Shown piece by piece: positions 22,680-33,844 of a stretch of DNA of 64,000 bases. The notes beneath the pieces are model-generated. The model worked only from the letters and a program-made list of their open reading frames with translations, searched no databases and was not told the DNA's origin. Location: NCBI GenBank assembly GCA_963930645.1, contig OZ005650.1, positions 232,790,688-232,854,687 on the forward strand, written 5' to 3'. Each line of letters opens with the position of its first letter. Position 1 is the stretch's first letter. The translations under genes and the position numbers were made by a program. Origin of the DNA: Salticus scenicus. Taxonomy: Eukaryota > Arthropoda > Arachnida > Araneae > Salticidae.

Positions 22680-23345
22680 TATTTTGCCCACCCATTATAA
22701 AGCTATAAAACACGAAACATGTAATTTGAGACATGTGAAGTTGACACCCCCAAATTAGAATGAAAAAAAAAAAAAAACGTTTAGGTATAACTTTTGTTGA
22801 AGTTTCGAACCAATATATATATATATATATATATACCCACCCACCAAATGACTAAAACCAAAAAATACACTTTTACCTCATTTTCGTTGCAACACCCCTA
22901 TGTCGGAAATACTGAAAAAAAAAAATTATGTCCGCGGTTCGCCCTTGTTTTCACCATGTTTGCCCAAACAATATTTTTTTTGCGAACCAATCATAACCCT
23001 ATAAAGCACGAAATCGGTAATTTGAGAACCGTAAAGTTGGTACCCCGGAATAGCATTTAAAAAAAAAAGGTGTGCAACGTTTGCCAATGTTTGCAAAACC
23101 ATTAATTTTATTTAATTTTGTTTTATTTATTTTTTCCCCACTCCTTATAATGCTATAAAACACGAAATGTGTAATTTAAAAAGCGTATAGTTGGCGTATG
23201 CAAATTAGAATTTCAAAAAAAGATTTGTGTGTAACGTTTGGCCAAGTTTTCCCAGGCTTGCCCAACCGTTAATTTTATTTATTTATGGATTTATTTATTT
23301 TTTGTCAGTCCTTTATAACGCTATAAAACTTGGGAAAACGTTTCC
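22680..23345 (+). repeat. Second block of CTATAAAACACGAAAT tandem repeat
   Basis: Four units are marked by CTATAAAACACGAAA-like text near 22702, 23002, 23154 and 23320. Each again has AAGTTGACACC or AGTTGGTACC and AACGTTTGCC blocks. Divergence between units is substantial. A (TA)n microsatellite is at about 22813-22834. Confidence 0.75.
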
Positions 23346-24874
23346 TATAACGTTACATATAACAACGTAATGTGAGGGTGATAACTTTACACAGATCATT
23401 AATTTATGTTTATTATTTTGTTAAATTAAAGGTTAGATAATTTAAAGGAAAATTAATTAAGTAATTATCTGTCTATCTGCATGAATTATGTAATTATCTG
23501 CTTTGAACATATAAGAGCATGTCTTTTTATGTTCCTTGCAATATTCCACAAAAAGAAATCAAAAGAATCTGTCATGTTAAGATTTGACATGGATATACGG
23601 AAATATTTTTTTTCTTTTATCTTATATCAGCACCTAAATCAAAATATTCATAAATGGTACATGAAACAATGTGGCTTGTTGAAACCCATCATTACGTGCC
23701 GTTGTACTGCACGGTACAAATAACATAATTTATATATACATATATATTATGACCTCGATGAATTTAATTATAGAAAAAAAAAAGGTTTTTTTTTTTTTTG
23801 TAAACTATTTCAACTATTTATTTTTACTTGTTTAAACATAAAAAATTCTAATAATTTTATTATTAGCCTTGTAAAATATTTAAGTTTTATTTCTTTATGC
23901 CTATATATCAAATGAATAGAAAATAGAATTATACACCTATTATGATTTTTTACATTACAAAATGCGCTGTATCGATAGAAAACGCTTGACAATAATTTAT
24001 TCCACTTACCATTCGATAAGTTTCCCCTTTCAATTCAATAAATATCACCTACGTAATATGTGTCAGAAGAAAACGATAATTGACGTTTCAGTAAATGTCA
24101 TACCCTATAAATATGGATTCATTTGTTTATTTTCGATGGTAAAATGAGTGGGATGACAACGCATAGACAAACAGCAGCTACCTTTATTTATATGTAGTGC
24201 TATCCAATGTTTTAATGTTACTGTCTACATTTTCTTAGGGATTTCGGAATGGGATAATAAAAATATTAATGTAATATTCTTTATTTGAAGGAACAAGACA
24301 CTATGCAAACTTTTAAAATCGATGCAATTGAAAATGTCCACATAGTTATTATGAAATGTAAGAAGTTATAACATTACTTTTTATTAATAGTATTTTGTAG
24401 TTCCCAAAATATTTCCCAGAAGCTTTTACAAAATTTTAAATTTACTTTCTTCGAGTTCAAATTTTTTGGAATAACCAGTTATTTATAATGTTCTATGTCA
24501 GATTTGTTTTCATCCAATTCTTTTAAAACAATTGTAAGAATATTAACCAGTGGATTAAAAGTTAGGTATTTATTTTGAAATCAAGAAACTATCACCTTAA
24601 TTACAAACTCTTAAATAATAATAAAAAAATAATTAAAAAAAAATCCATTTTTATCATTTTTTTATTTGTTTGCAACTCCATCTGTATTTGAGATACACAA
24701 AAAATGTTATTAAATACCCAGACGTGTTTAGTTACATTAAAAAAAAAGCATAGTTAAATTTCGAGATTTAATATAATTTAGAATTTCCTTAAAGCATTTT
24801 GTAATTAGGCAATTTTTTGTGCTATTTTTTCCATAAAAGAGGCCTTTTCTATCTCTAAAATTTCTTTTCAGCCC
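23346..24874. other. AT-rich DNA without recognised genes
   Basis: No repeat shared with the rest of the window and no coding signal was found. Confidence 0.55.
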
Positions 24875-24878
24875 TTAA

Positions 24879-25080
24879 CCCTTTCAGGGGCGGTGATGCC
24901 ACTACAACATCACCTAATTTTTATTTTCAACTGCAAAAACTCATCCCGGAAATTTGTTAGCAAAATTTTACTTTTGTAACATAGCAGAAAACGTCGTCAA
25001 ATTCTTTTATTTTAATTTTGATCGTGTATTCCGGTGGCAGTGTAATTTAAAGGATCCGAATTACCTTGCGGCTGAAAGGG
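24879..25080. mobile_element. 202-bp MITE flanked by TTAA (piggyBac-like)
   Basis: TTAA occurs directly on both sides (24875-24878 and 25081-25084). The termini are inverted: CCCTTTCAGGGGCGG on the left and CCCTTTCAGCCGCAAGG on the complement of the right end. Duplication of TTAA and ends beginning CCC are features of the piggyBac superfamily, so this is a likely non-autonomous member. It has no reading frame of note. Confidence 0.8.
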
Positions 25081-25084
25081 TTAA

Positions 25085-25990
25085 AATATACTCTATGTAA
25101 ATGGAAAAAAAAAAAAAAAAAAAAAAAAGATAGATTTTACGAAAAACATTTAAGAAGCAATAGAGTATATAAAAAAAAAAAAAAAAAAATCCTAATTTCA
25201 ATTTCCCGTGCTGACCTTAATTTAAAGTAGACAAGGAACAATAACAGAACAATAGTCTGATTAAAAAAAAGTACAGTATTTCCAACATATAAATCTTCTC
25301 CGGAGCAATTTTTACCCCGCCTGTAATTCATACTAATTTTATTCAGTGGTCGTACTTCCCGCCTTTTTTTTCAAGACACACTCAGGGATGAGAACGCTTT
25401 TTTCTACCACCACTAATTGCGTACAGAAATCTGTATGGTACTTTTTATAGTAATGCATCGTAATTAAATAGGATAGAGATTATTGTATAAAAATTGTGGT
25501 AGCAGTACAGGTAGAAATTTTTAATATCTGAGGGTGCCCTGTAAAAAGGTTAGAGAATACAAAACCTGATTTTATTTTAAGAGTAATTAATTTTTATTTT
25601 ATCGCTGTTATATATTGGAAAAAATTATATCATATTATAGATAAAGAGTTGAGAAATAAAGGCGGGGCTAAAAGTGCTTCGGAATAAATTAAAATATTGG
25701 CAGCCAGGAAACTGTAAAATTTTACAAAGTTGCATAGTGCGTATGATAGAAATAAACTAACTAAATAAATAATATGTAAAAAGATATATAATTTTCATAA
25801 TTTTAACTTTATTTTTTAAGCACACACATAATGTAGTTTTGACTAAGAATGTAGTTTTTTTTTAAATTTGCTTTACTTTCTGTTAAATGTATTATTTTAT
25901 TTAATACATTGAACTTAAAATGAAACTTACATTGAACTTAAATGAATTATCCTAATATTTAAAATAATTTTGATGGAAAAAAAATACTTT
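25085..25990. other. AT-rich DNA without recognised genes
   Basis: It has A-tracts near 25105-25128 and 25171-25189. Nothing else is recognisable. Confidence 0.55.
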
Positions 25991-26019
25991 TTATATTGAG
26001 ATCGCAAAGCTTGAAGCAG

Positions 26020-26975
26020 TTGTGCCTACTTTGTTCGTCTGACGAAGTTGTCGCCTTTTCTTTCTACCCTAAACAATTGTTATGTACTTTTGCATTTTAT
26101 ATGGTGTTTATTCAAAGTTTTTTTTTTTACTTTTTACTTACAAACGCCTGTTCTGTAGTGCATTTTACAATTTCTGAAGCTTCTTCGGGCTTCTTGCACC
26201 GAGTAAGTAGTTTTACAAGTGTTTTTATATTCGTTTTGTTCTATTATTTGTTAAATTTCAACTTTTTCTCATTTTTTGTGTCCTTTATTTCTAATTTTTT
26301 ATTTACCTTTTGTTTGTTTTAATTGATTCACGCCAGATTTTTTGGATTTTTTTCACTCCCTCTATGGTTTTTAACTCTGTCGCCCCCCTTTTGCTTTTGA
26401 CTTTTCTTTCTCAATTATTTTCGTGTTTATTCATGAGATCCTGCGAGATTAATCTTTTTAAACATTTTCGTTTGCAATGTCCTTGCTTTCTCAATCATTT
26501 AAAGTTTTTCTCTTAGATTCAAACGCGCTCGGATAATTCCTAAATTTACTGATGTTAAATACAATCTTCTCACTTTTTAACGCTTTACAAATCCTTTGAA
26601 AAGTATTAAGGTTGATATTCTTCGGTCTGTTAATCAGTTTATTTCACAGTCTTTCTCATCTATTCAGTCTAAACTATATTCATTACATCTGTATCTTTGT
26701 AGTTGTCAGTACGATTTCTCCTTCTTTGAAAAAATAAATTTCTCATATGTTGTGTGTTTCCATTTCAGATTCGTTGCCGCTTTGTTTTGGAGCACACGTA
26801 CTTACTTTGCTCGCCTGACGAAAGGATGCGTTTTCTTTCGACCCGAAACAATAGCAACGAGTTGTTGCATTTTATTCAAAGTTGTTTACTTATTAACACA
26901 GGTATTGTATTCGCTGAAAAATTTTAATCTTGAGTTTTCATCTGATTTATATGTTTGAAGGTTTTCTGCGTTCAA
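26020..26975 (+). repeat. Direct repeats with CTGACGA...AAAC motifs
   Basis: Two related blocks lie 776 bp apart: TACTTTGTTCGTCTGACGAA (26026-26045) and TACTTTGCTCGCCTGACGAA (26802-26821). Each is followed within about 30 bases by a TTTCTACCCTAAAC or TTTCGACCCGAAAC sequence and then a GCATTTTAT...TTCAAAGTT block. The second copy has the CGAAAG and CTTTCG halves of a 6-bp stem. Direct repeats carrying CTGANGA...GAAAC are seen in Penelope-like retroelements, whose terminal repeats often contain hammerhead motifs. Here no reverse transcriptase or endonuclease frame is recognisable, so that link is only a suggestion. The T-rich open frames across this block are compositional. Confidence 0.45.
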
Positions 26976-27039
26976 TAAAAGGCGTTTTTTTTTTTTTTTT
27001 TTTTTTTTTGAAAAATTACCAGAGATTGTGTGTGAAGAG

Positions 27040-27620
27040 GAGGGGTTGGGTTGCTGACTATAATATCTCCAAGACAAAAAAAAGATAGAACTACGAAACT
27101 TCAGAATTAAGACAGGTAAGGTGTACAGATGATTTTTCCAACCTTTGGCGAAAATCGTAAAACAGAAAATGAGACTCTAAAAACTGGAAATGGGACCTCA
27201 ACAGTAAGTCAGTATATCAAATATGAATCTAATGATTTTCTTCAAAGTTCCTAAATAAACACCTTTTTAGATGTCCTTTCATATGTACTAGTTGGTTAAA
27301 AGATGAAAATTGATAAGCCTATAAACAGGCCAATTTTAGTTCTTAAAAGTGTATTTTTTCAAACTCGTCATATTGATTCTCTTTTAGATGTCTTTTGGTT
27401 TGTTACAGCTGGTTTCCTGTAAACAGATGAATTGTCCATGTTTTGATGAAAATCGGAAGTGGGACCGAAGGTAGGACCGAAAGTGGGTAGCTCAAATACG
27501 GTTCTAATGACTTTCTCCAATTTGATCTTTTTAACTCTCTGCCTGTTTTAGTTAATTTCACTGGGGCTCTATGATCCGCCTTTTCTACTATTTCTTTTAA
27601 CTACTACCAACCATTTTAAT
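27040..27620 (-). repeat. Dispersed repeat copy, minus orientation
   Basis: Blocks such as GATAGAACTACGAAACTTCA, GGTGTACAGATGA and GAAAATCGGAAGTGGGACC are reverse-complement relatives of text inside the ACTTCCATTACCC elements at 40835-41526 and 56986-57824. This appears to be a diverged internal fragment of that family. No terminal motif was seen. Confidence 0.5.
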
Positions 27621-28200
27621 TTTATTTTTACGTTAACAATATGAGTATATCTTCAATAAAAAGTCATCATGGTAAAACTTGAAAATATATTAACTATCAG
27701 TATTAGATTAGCAGCTCAAATTGATACTAAGTCACTTGGGCCAATTTGCCCTGATTCGTAGAAATAGTGCCCACGTCTCATGTTTCAGGTTCTGATTGAT
27801 TGTGTACAAGTTTAAGGAATATTCAAAAGTTGTATCAAATCTTAATTCTTATGTCGTGTGAATGAAAAGATTATGTAACCCTAAAGAAAATCAGTCATAC
27901 AACGTTTCCCAATGAACCCATAAAATCATAAACATGCAAAACTATGCATGAGAATAAAAAAGTAAATAAAAAAGTAATCAATTTAAACTTATAGATAGAA
28001 TTAATTTTGTTGTTGTTGTTGTTGATGATGTAATTTTAAATAAAGATAAAAATAAAATATAACTTATGATTCATATACTCAGCGTTTGCACACGGAACAC
28101 TGAACCCATTGTTCTTCTAATTTACTCTTTTCAAATAATTTAAGACAGCAAAATCAGAGAATGTCCTGGTCCTCCTTGCTTTAGCTCACTACACACTGTA
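27620..28200. other. AT-rich DNA without recognised genes
   Basis: A short (GTT)n run lies at about 28008-28024. Nothing else is recognisable. Confidence 0.5.
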
Positions 28201-28400
28201 AAAATAATGGTTGTCTTTACAGTAAATGTGCTGGCAATATGGGTGCCAGCAATTTCTTCTGTTAGAAAGAAGTAATTTACAGCAGAAAGAACTGTCAAAG
28301 AGTCTCTCTTTACAGATGTTTCTGCTGTAAATTGGCTCATTTAACATCAGAATGTGCTGGCAATATGGGTGCCAGCACATTCAGCTGTAAAATCTATCGT
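28200..28400. repeat. Duplicated perfect hairpin block
   Basis: The 23-base sequence formed by stem TGCTGGCA, loop ATATGGG and stem TGCCAGCA occurs at 28229-28251 and again, identically, at 28355-28377 (126 bp apart). TTTACAG and CTGTAAA motifs surround both copies. The stem is perfect (8 bp). It may be the core of a small foldback repeat. The minus-strand open frames here encode a repeated Cys-Trp-His-Pro-Tyr phrase only because the DNA is repeated. Confidence 0.7.
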
Positions 28401-28714
28401 TAATTTTTACAATACATCTTTCATTTTTCAATGTTGTCTTTTGGCTTTCCTTAAGATTTTTTTTTTTTTTTAATTAAGTCTCTTTAGAAAATTTTCTTTC
28501 TTTTTTGTACTAGATCTTCTTTCTTCTGTTTTGCCTTCATTTGCTCTTTCTGCAATGCTTTTTTGACTGGTGTGTCAATCAATACTGCTGAAATCCATTT
28601 TCTATTTCGCTGCAATTTTTAACTGTTTTCTGCCCGCATGAATGATCTCATATCGACTAGAAGAAAGAAAAGGAGAAGAAAGAAAATTCATTTCTACCAA
28701 GGCTTCCATTTGAA

Positions 28715-28963
28715 AATTAGTTGATTCCAAATGGCCCTGAAAGAGAACTCATTGAAATCAGGGGCAAATTTGAAATGGTAATTACAGTGGTTTCTGATGT
28801 GGAATATACGTTAGGTCGATATGTGATATATGATGACATAAAATCTATATCTGCGAAAGTATTAAGAGTTGCTGATTTAATGTGGGTAAGCGGGAAACAC
28901 ATTATAACTGCATTTTTGAAAAGGCTGACTACAATAACTACAAATTCAAATAAGTTAAATTAA
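28715..28963 (+). CDS. Unrecognised open frame, possible exon or relic
   Basis: The frame from an ATT near 28721 to a stop at 28963 encodes about 80 residues with a protein-like mixture of charged and hydrophobic residues (for example EIRGKFEMVITVVSDVEYTL, then SISAKVLRVADLMWV). It lacks the Phe/Lys/Asn/Ile bias of the random frames nearby. A good splice donor (TGTGG then GTAAGC) lies at 28883-28892, so the coding part could stop there. The region just upstream (28450-28700) is pyrimidine-rich and could supply an acceptor. No family was recognised and there is no convincing ATG. It could equally be a decayed transposon gene. Confidence 0.25.
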
Positions 28964-28969
28964 TTGTTA

Positions 28970-29420
28970 AAATTAAAACAGAAATAAGACTGTGATAAGT
29001 AACTTTGTTGCAGCTCACGGAAAATCTATTCGACGAGTGTAGTAGATTTGACGCTTCAATGGCGTGGCATTTTGTACAGCAAGTAAAGGAAATGAAACTT
29101 CAAAGAGAAGGTCAAAAAGAGAAGGTCATCTTTATTCACAGCATCATAACTGTAAATTAAAAAAACTGCCATCTTTGGTCATAAAAGTTCTGGCCCAAAT
29201 CTTTTAAAGAAATCTTAGCGAAAGTTATATCAATCTTTAGATCATTTAAAAATATGAATTTCATCTGCAAGAAAAACGTTTAGAATTTTCCTTATTTTGG
29301 AAATTTTTGAAATTGAAAAATCGAATGCTGTGGATCGCCATTTTTGATAGCATAAGCCAAGTGTAAACAAGTTCATTCATTCAATGCGATTTCTTCAAAA
29401 ATCTAACATTAATTAGCTAT
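28970..29420. other. AT-rich DNA without recognised genes
   Basis: Nothing recognisable except general AT richness. Confidence 0.5.
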
Positions 29421-30141
29421 GGGTATATATATATAGTATATATATATATATTTACATATATTTATATCCTTGTAAAAACTGACTATAATCTATACACTCA
29501 TCAAAATTATGCAGTTTGTGCAACTTCTATTTACCAACTATTATATCATCCTACTTACATGTTTAAACGTTATCACACTTTAGAAGATTTGAGTTCATAA
29601 GCCAATTAGAAAGAATTTTCTTTGTGTCCATGCAAAAGAGCTATAAGCACTGCACTCAAAAAACTTATGTAATTTATGTACCATTACTTTGCTAAAGTAT
29701 GACAATTAGGAAAAACTATATGCTATTACATATATAGTTCTTTTACAGGGACACATGAAAAAATTTACATATATTGCGTTTTATGATTGCTAATTACATT
29801 CATTACATTATTTTACAAAATATGAATCTGACATATGTTTTAAAATTTTGCTGTAACATTGTTATTACCAAAAAAAGCGTACATATAACTTACATTTTTT
29901 TCACATGAAAAAACAAACAATACCCTATCATTCATTATAAAATTTTACGAAATCGTTATTCATTGTAAAGATATTTATTAAATATTTAAAGTATTCATTA
30001 TAGTAAAGATATTCATTGAAAAAATACTCAAACAACATGTTATACTTTTCATTATTATTTACTTAATAAATTATTTACTGATTTAAATTTATTTTGACGC
30101 ATGGTAAGTGCTAAATACTCGCAGAATCGATTGGAAAATAT

Positions 30142-30178
<37 letters not shown>

Positions 30179-30485
30179 TATTTATCTATGTTTTATGCAG
30201 ACAACTATGTATAATTTTAAATGCTTTTAAATATTCGTGTTGGCCACCATTACTTTTGTGTTCTATTAAATTTTAGAATAAATTACATGTTATATTATGT
30301 GTGTGTGTATGTGTATTATTGATATTTGTATTAATAAGCATATATTTTACTTTTGTAACTAATATATTGTCTTTCTCGTGTATTAAATTTGTGAATGAGT
30401 AATTTGCTACAGCAAAAGTTTAATGTTTTCAAAGGCATCAGAGTCCCAGATCCGTCAATCGCTTAGGCGGGCGCAGCTCTGCTAG
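29421..30485 (-). mobile_element. Possible CTAGC-end mobile element, minus strand
   Basis: On the minus strand, sequence starting at 30485 reads CTAGCAGAGCTGCGCCCGCC and is sharply more GC-rich than its neighbours. It resembles the start of the mapped elements at 47740 and 56518 (CTAGCTG...CCCG). A (TA)n tract at 29424-29450 could be the other end, by analogy with the ATATAGA ends of those elements. A T-tract of about 34 bases lies at 30143-30176. The left boundary is a guess. Confidence 0.35.
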
Positions 30486-30639
30486 TATATATCTAAACAA
30501 ACATACGAAATATAAAAATCAGCTTATACAAAATAATATATATATATAGCAAGAGTTGTCTTACCATTATTTTAGATAAACCTATCTTTACATTCATTTT
30601 TGGTTTATTCCCATTAAAATGATAAAAACTCAATTTAAA

Positions 30640-32057
30640 TATAAATATTTTTAACGCTTGAGAAATATTTCTCTCAGCTTCTTATTATATGACGTGCTTT
30701 TACTTCTATATCGTGGTTGTTACAAACTTTAAAATTCTGAATTTCCAAGCACCTGACTGTTATTTAGTAGCCTTTAAAGTGACTTTAATCTTATTATTTT
30801 ATGCCAGTTATATTCTCAGCTCGGTTTTCGCCTTTAAATTTATCGTAAAATTCCATCTTTTATGTCCCTCATTACGAACATCTGAGATCATTACGTGAGA
30901 TACTAATATTTTAACTTGTGTACTTAAATTTTGAATTAATTAATACACCTAGTTTAAAATTTAAATGTATAATGACAAAGAAAATCTAAATTTTTTTATA
31001 TTTAAATGAGATTATATTTTATTTTTTTCCAATAACGTATACCAGTATGTTCAAAAAAAAAAAAAAAATTAACACTAAGATAAAATCACATGTTTATTGT
31101 AAGTATGTTTCAGTGATTCATTTGTATGAATCCCTATTATTAGTTATTCACACAAAATTACTGAAATCTCAACTAAATTTTATAAATATTTTTAGCACTT
31201 GAGAATTTTCATGTTTCTATCCAACTCACAATGACGCAAGACGTGCTTACTTCTATATTACAGTTGATTCAAATTCGAAATTTCTAAATTTTCAGACACC
31301 AGACATTATTTAATAAACTTTAAATTAACCTCAATCTAATTATTAGGAAAGATTAATAATCTCGCGTTTCAATATTTCTGTTTTACTTTTATTGTAAATT
31401 CTGATATTCATAGTCTTTTTACTCATACCAATGAGCGCAATGAGAGATATTAACATTTTATAGTTCTTGTGGGCTTACATTTTAATTTGCTAAATAAATG
31501 TTATTTAAATTTATGTTTGCTTAATGACAAAGAATAGACATAGAATGACAATTTTGAAATTTAAATTATAAATTTCTCCCAATATTACATTACGAAAAAA
31601 AGAGGGAAATACGAAACTCTGTTAACACTAAAATAAAGTTACATTTTAATTGTAAGTATATTACTCTTACATAAACCTCTCCTTATATTTTATTCTATTT
31701 TATTTATTTACTTGTTTATTTTTTGCTCATGTATGGTAAAAAATGTTAAAAACCCCAATTCAATTTTATAAATATTTTTAACTCTTAAGAAATTGCTGTT
31801 TCTATCGGCCTCTTAATACAGGGTGTTTTTATTTCTATATTAAGGATATTACAACCTCTAAATTCCGAAATTTCCGAGCACTTGAGCGTTATTTAATAGC
31901 CTTTAAAGTGACTTCAATCTAATTATTTCGAAACATTAACAATCTCAAGGCTCGGTTTTTCTGCTTTAAATTTATCGCAAAATCCCATCTTTTATGGCTT
32001 TTTTTACGAACATCAGAGAACGCAGTGTGAGATACTAACATTTTAGAGTTTCTGTGT
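30640..32057 (+). repeat. Diverged tandem triplication upstream of receptor promoter
   Basis: Three related blocks begin with text such as TTTTTAACTCTTAAGAAAT (near 30650, 31190 and 31778; spacings about 540 and 588 bp). Each then contains TTTCTATATTA...TTACAA, GCCTTTAAAGTGACTTCAAT-like text, a CTCGGTTTT...TTTAAATTTATCG block and a GAACATC...GAGATACTAA block. Divergence is considerable, so the duplication is old. The third unit ends about 90 bp before the predicted transcription start at 32148. No coding potential was seen. Retained similarity might reflect regulatory function or simply duplication. Confidence 0.7.
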
Positions 32058-32145
32058 GTTGTAACAGAATATACAGAATGAAAGCCGGAATCCGAAGAGG
32101 TCGATAGAGGGAGCGGTGCTGTGGAGGTGCGTCGAGCCGAACTTC

Positions 32146-32179
32146 TCATTCGTATCTGAACTTGCGTAGAGTGTGGTTG
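32146..32179 (+). promoter_or_regulatory. Predicted Inr+DPE core promoter of the receptor gene
   Basis: TCATTC at 32146-32151 matches the arthropod initiator consensus TCAKTY, with A+1 at 32148. At exactly +28 to +32 (32175-32179) lies GGTTG, which fits the downstream promoter element consensus RGWYV. DPE function requires this exact spacing from the Inr. No TATA box lies near -30, as expected for DPE promoters. The surroundings (about 32080-32200) are the most GC-rich stretch for kilobases. It points along the strand of the receptor exon, whose ATG is 1.7 kb downstream. A 5'UTR could be spliced into an acceptor such as TATTTCCAG (ending 33287) or TGTTTACAG (ending 33726). The link to the receptor is inference. 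Confidence 0.5.
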
Positions 32180-33844
32180 ATGTTTATTCGGTCTCTGGCA
32201 GTTTTTAAACTTTATTGAAAGTTATTATCGCTACGGAGTTTTTAATTTTATTCTTTTTGAAGTTACTGACATTAATACGAGTTTTTAAAAGGGTAATTTT
32301 ATGTAGAATAAGTGTAAAACGATGTTTAAAAATGACAATCCACAGGTGAAATATTTTAAATATTTGTGATAGCAGAGGAAAGGTACTTTATTGTGAATGC
32401 TGTTTATTTTAAAAGTTAAAAGATTAAATTAATGTAAAGAACAGCCATGTGGAATGTGTTAAAAAAATAAATAATATTAACATATAATTTCAATTTAATA
32501 TTACATATAAAGATGATTTAAAAAAAAAATAGTTTTCTGTGCGAAAAAAAAAAAAAAAAAAAAAAAAAAGTGAGTTAGAAAATCAAATCTACCTCTCTCT
32601 CTGAAGTGATATCATATTGAATAAATATATGCCTTTAAACATTTAGAAATGAATTCATAAATTTAAAGTTATTTTTGAACTTTAGATATCAGCAGATAAT
32701 TTAACGATGATAATATACACTTATGGATTATAGAATAAAATAATTTTTAAGGCGTTAAAATAAGTTAATAAATGACACCTTTTGAATTAGAGGATTTTTG
32801 ATAGAAAGGAAGAACTCAAAATATTCCAAAAATATGAGCTGTTGTTATGTCATGTCTCCTTTATTATAATAATTTTATATATAACATTACATATGCTCTT
32901 ATACATGATAAATATGTCACATGGAGAGTTAGTAATTTTTTTTTTTTTTGGTTACATATAGATAAATAAAACAATATGATGGGTTATTTCTAGTCGCAAG
33001 TAAGAAATATCCTTAATCTCCTGATGTTTTGAGTCATGTTTCGTAAGCTTAGTTTTAACTATGAATACTTTTTCATTAATTTGAAATATTAAATGAAGAA
33101 TTAACAGTATTTCATTTCAAAAATACAGAAAGAGATTTGAAAGCTATATATTTACTCTTACACTGTAATTAAAATTTTTCTATACTGATATCAACTGTAA
33201 ATATCTATGTTTAAATTATGTAATCTAAATATATATATATATAGTATAATTAAAAAAAATGGAAACATAAAACTATTTTATTTCCAGTGTACGTGTAGAA
33301 AAGAACTTGCTGATTAAGATATATTTTAAAATATTATTTTTGATTGAGTTAAGATTTTTATTACAAAACACGCACATTGCAAATAATTGCCTGAGAGGAA
33401 AACCATGTTTTTATGCAGTCGTGTTGCAATACTGTTACTTAATGCAAGTACAGTACAAATTTCTAAAAGCAATTATATTCTGGTGAACATAACTGTATTT
33501 CAGAATTAGATGTTTTATTTAAATACATATATCTGTGATTTATTATATTTTGTTTAATAAGTGTCTCGTTAACGGAATATATATAAATATATATATAAAT
33601 AATTTTAAAGATAATTAGTAAGAATTGTTGAAATATAAGCATACGTAAATATAATTTACTTAAAAAACTACCAAGAAAGTCAGAGAAATAAAATGTAATA
33701 TAATCACATAATGAAATTGTTTACAGTTCACTTCAATATTACTTAAAAGATTCATATTTTCACTAAAGAATGTGTTATAGATTTACGTGTTATAAAGTAA
33801 GTCTGTAATATCTGTAAGTCTGTAAGTAATATCTGTAAGTGAAA
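32180..33844 (+). other. Putative 5'UTR/intron region before the receptor exon
   Basis: AT-rich DNA with an A-tract at about 32545-32569 and a T-tract at 32937-32950. Plausible splice acceptors occur at 33279-33287 and 33718-33726. Just before the ATG, CTGTAAGT-type phrases repeat four times (33801-33840); their meaning is unclear. No coding region was seen. Confidence 0.45.

Noticed and set aside
26815..26849. Complete hammerhead ribozyme
   Set aside because: CTGACGA and CGAAAC are present, but stem II is not directly joined to GAAA in the canonical way and stem III with the cleavage site could not be completed. It is kept only as a weak resemblance.
25996..26958. Run of hydrophobic open frames resembling a membrane protein
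   Set aside because: The Phe/Leu/Ser-rich products come from T-rich DNA, the frames overlap and shift, and no conserved motif is present.
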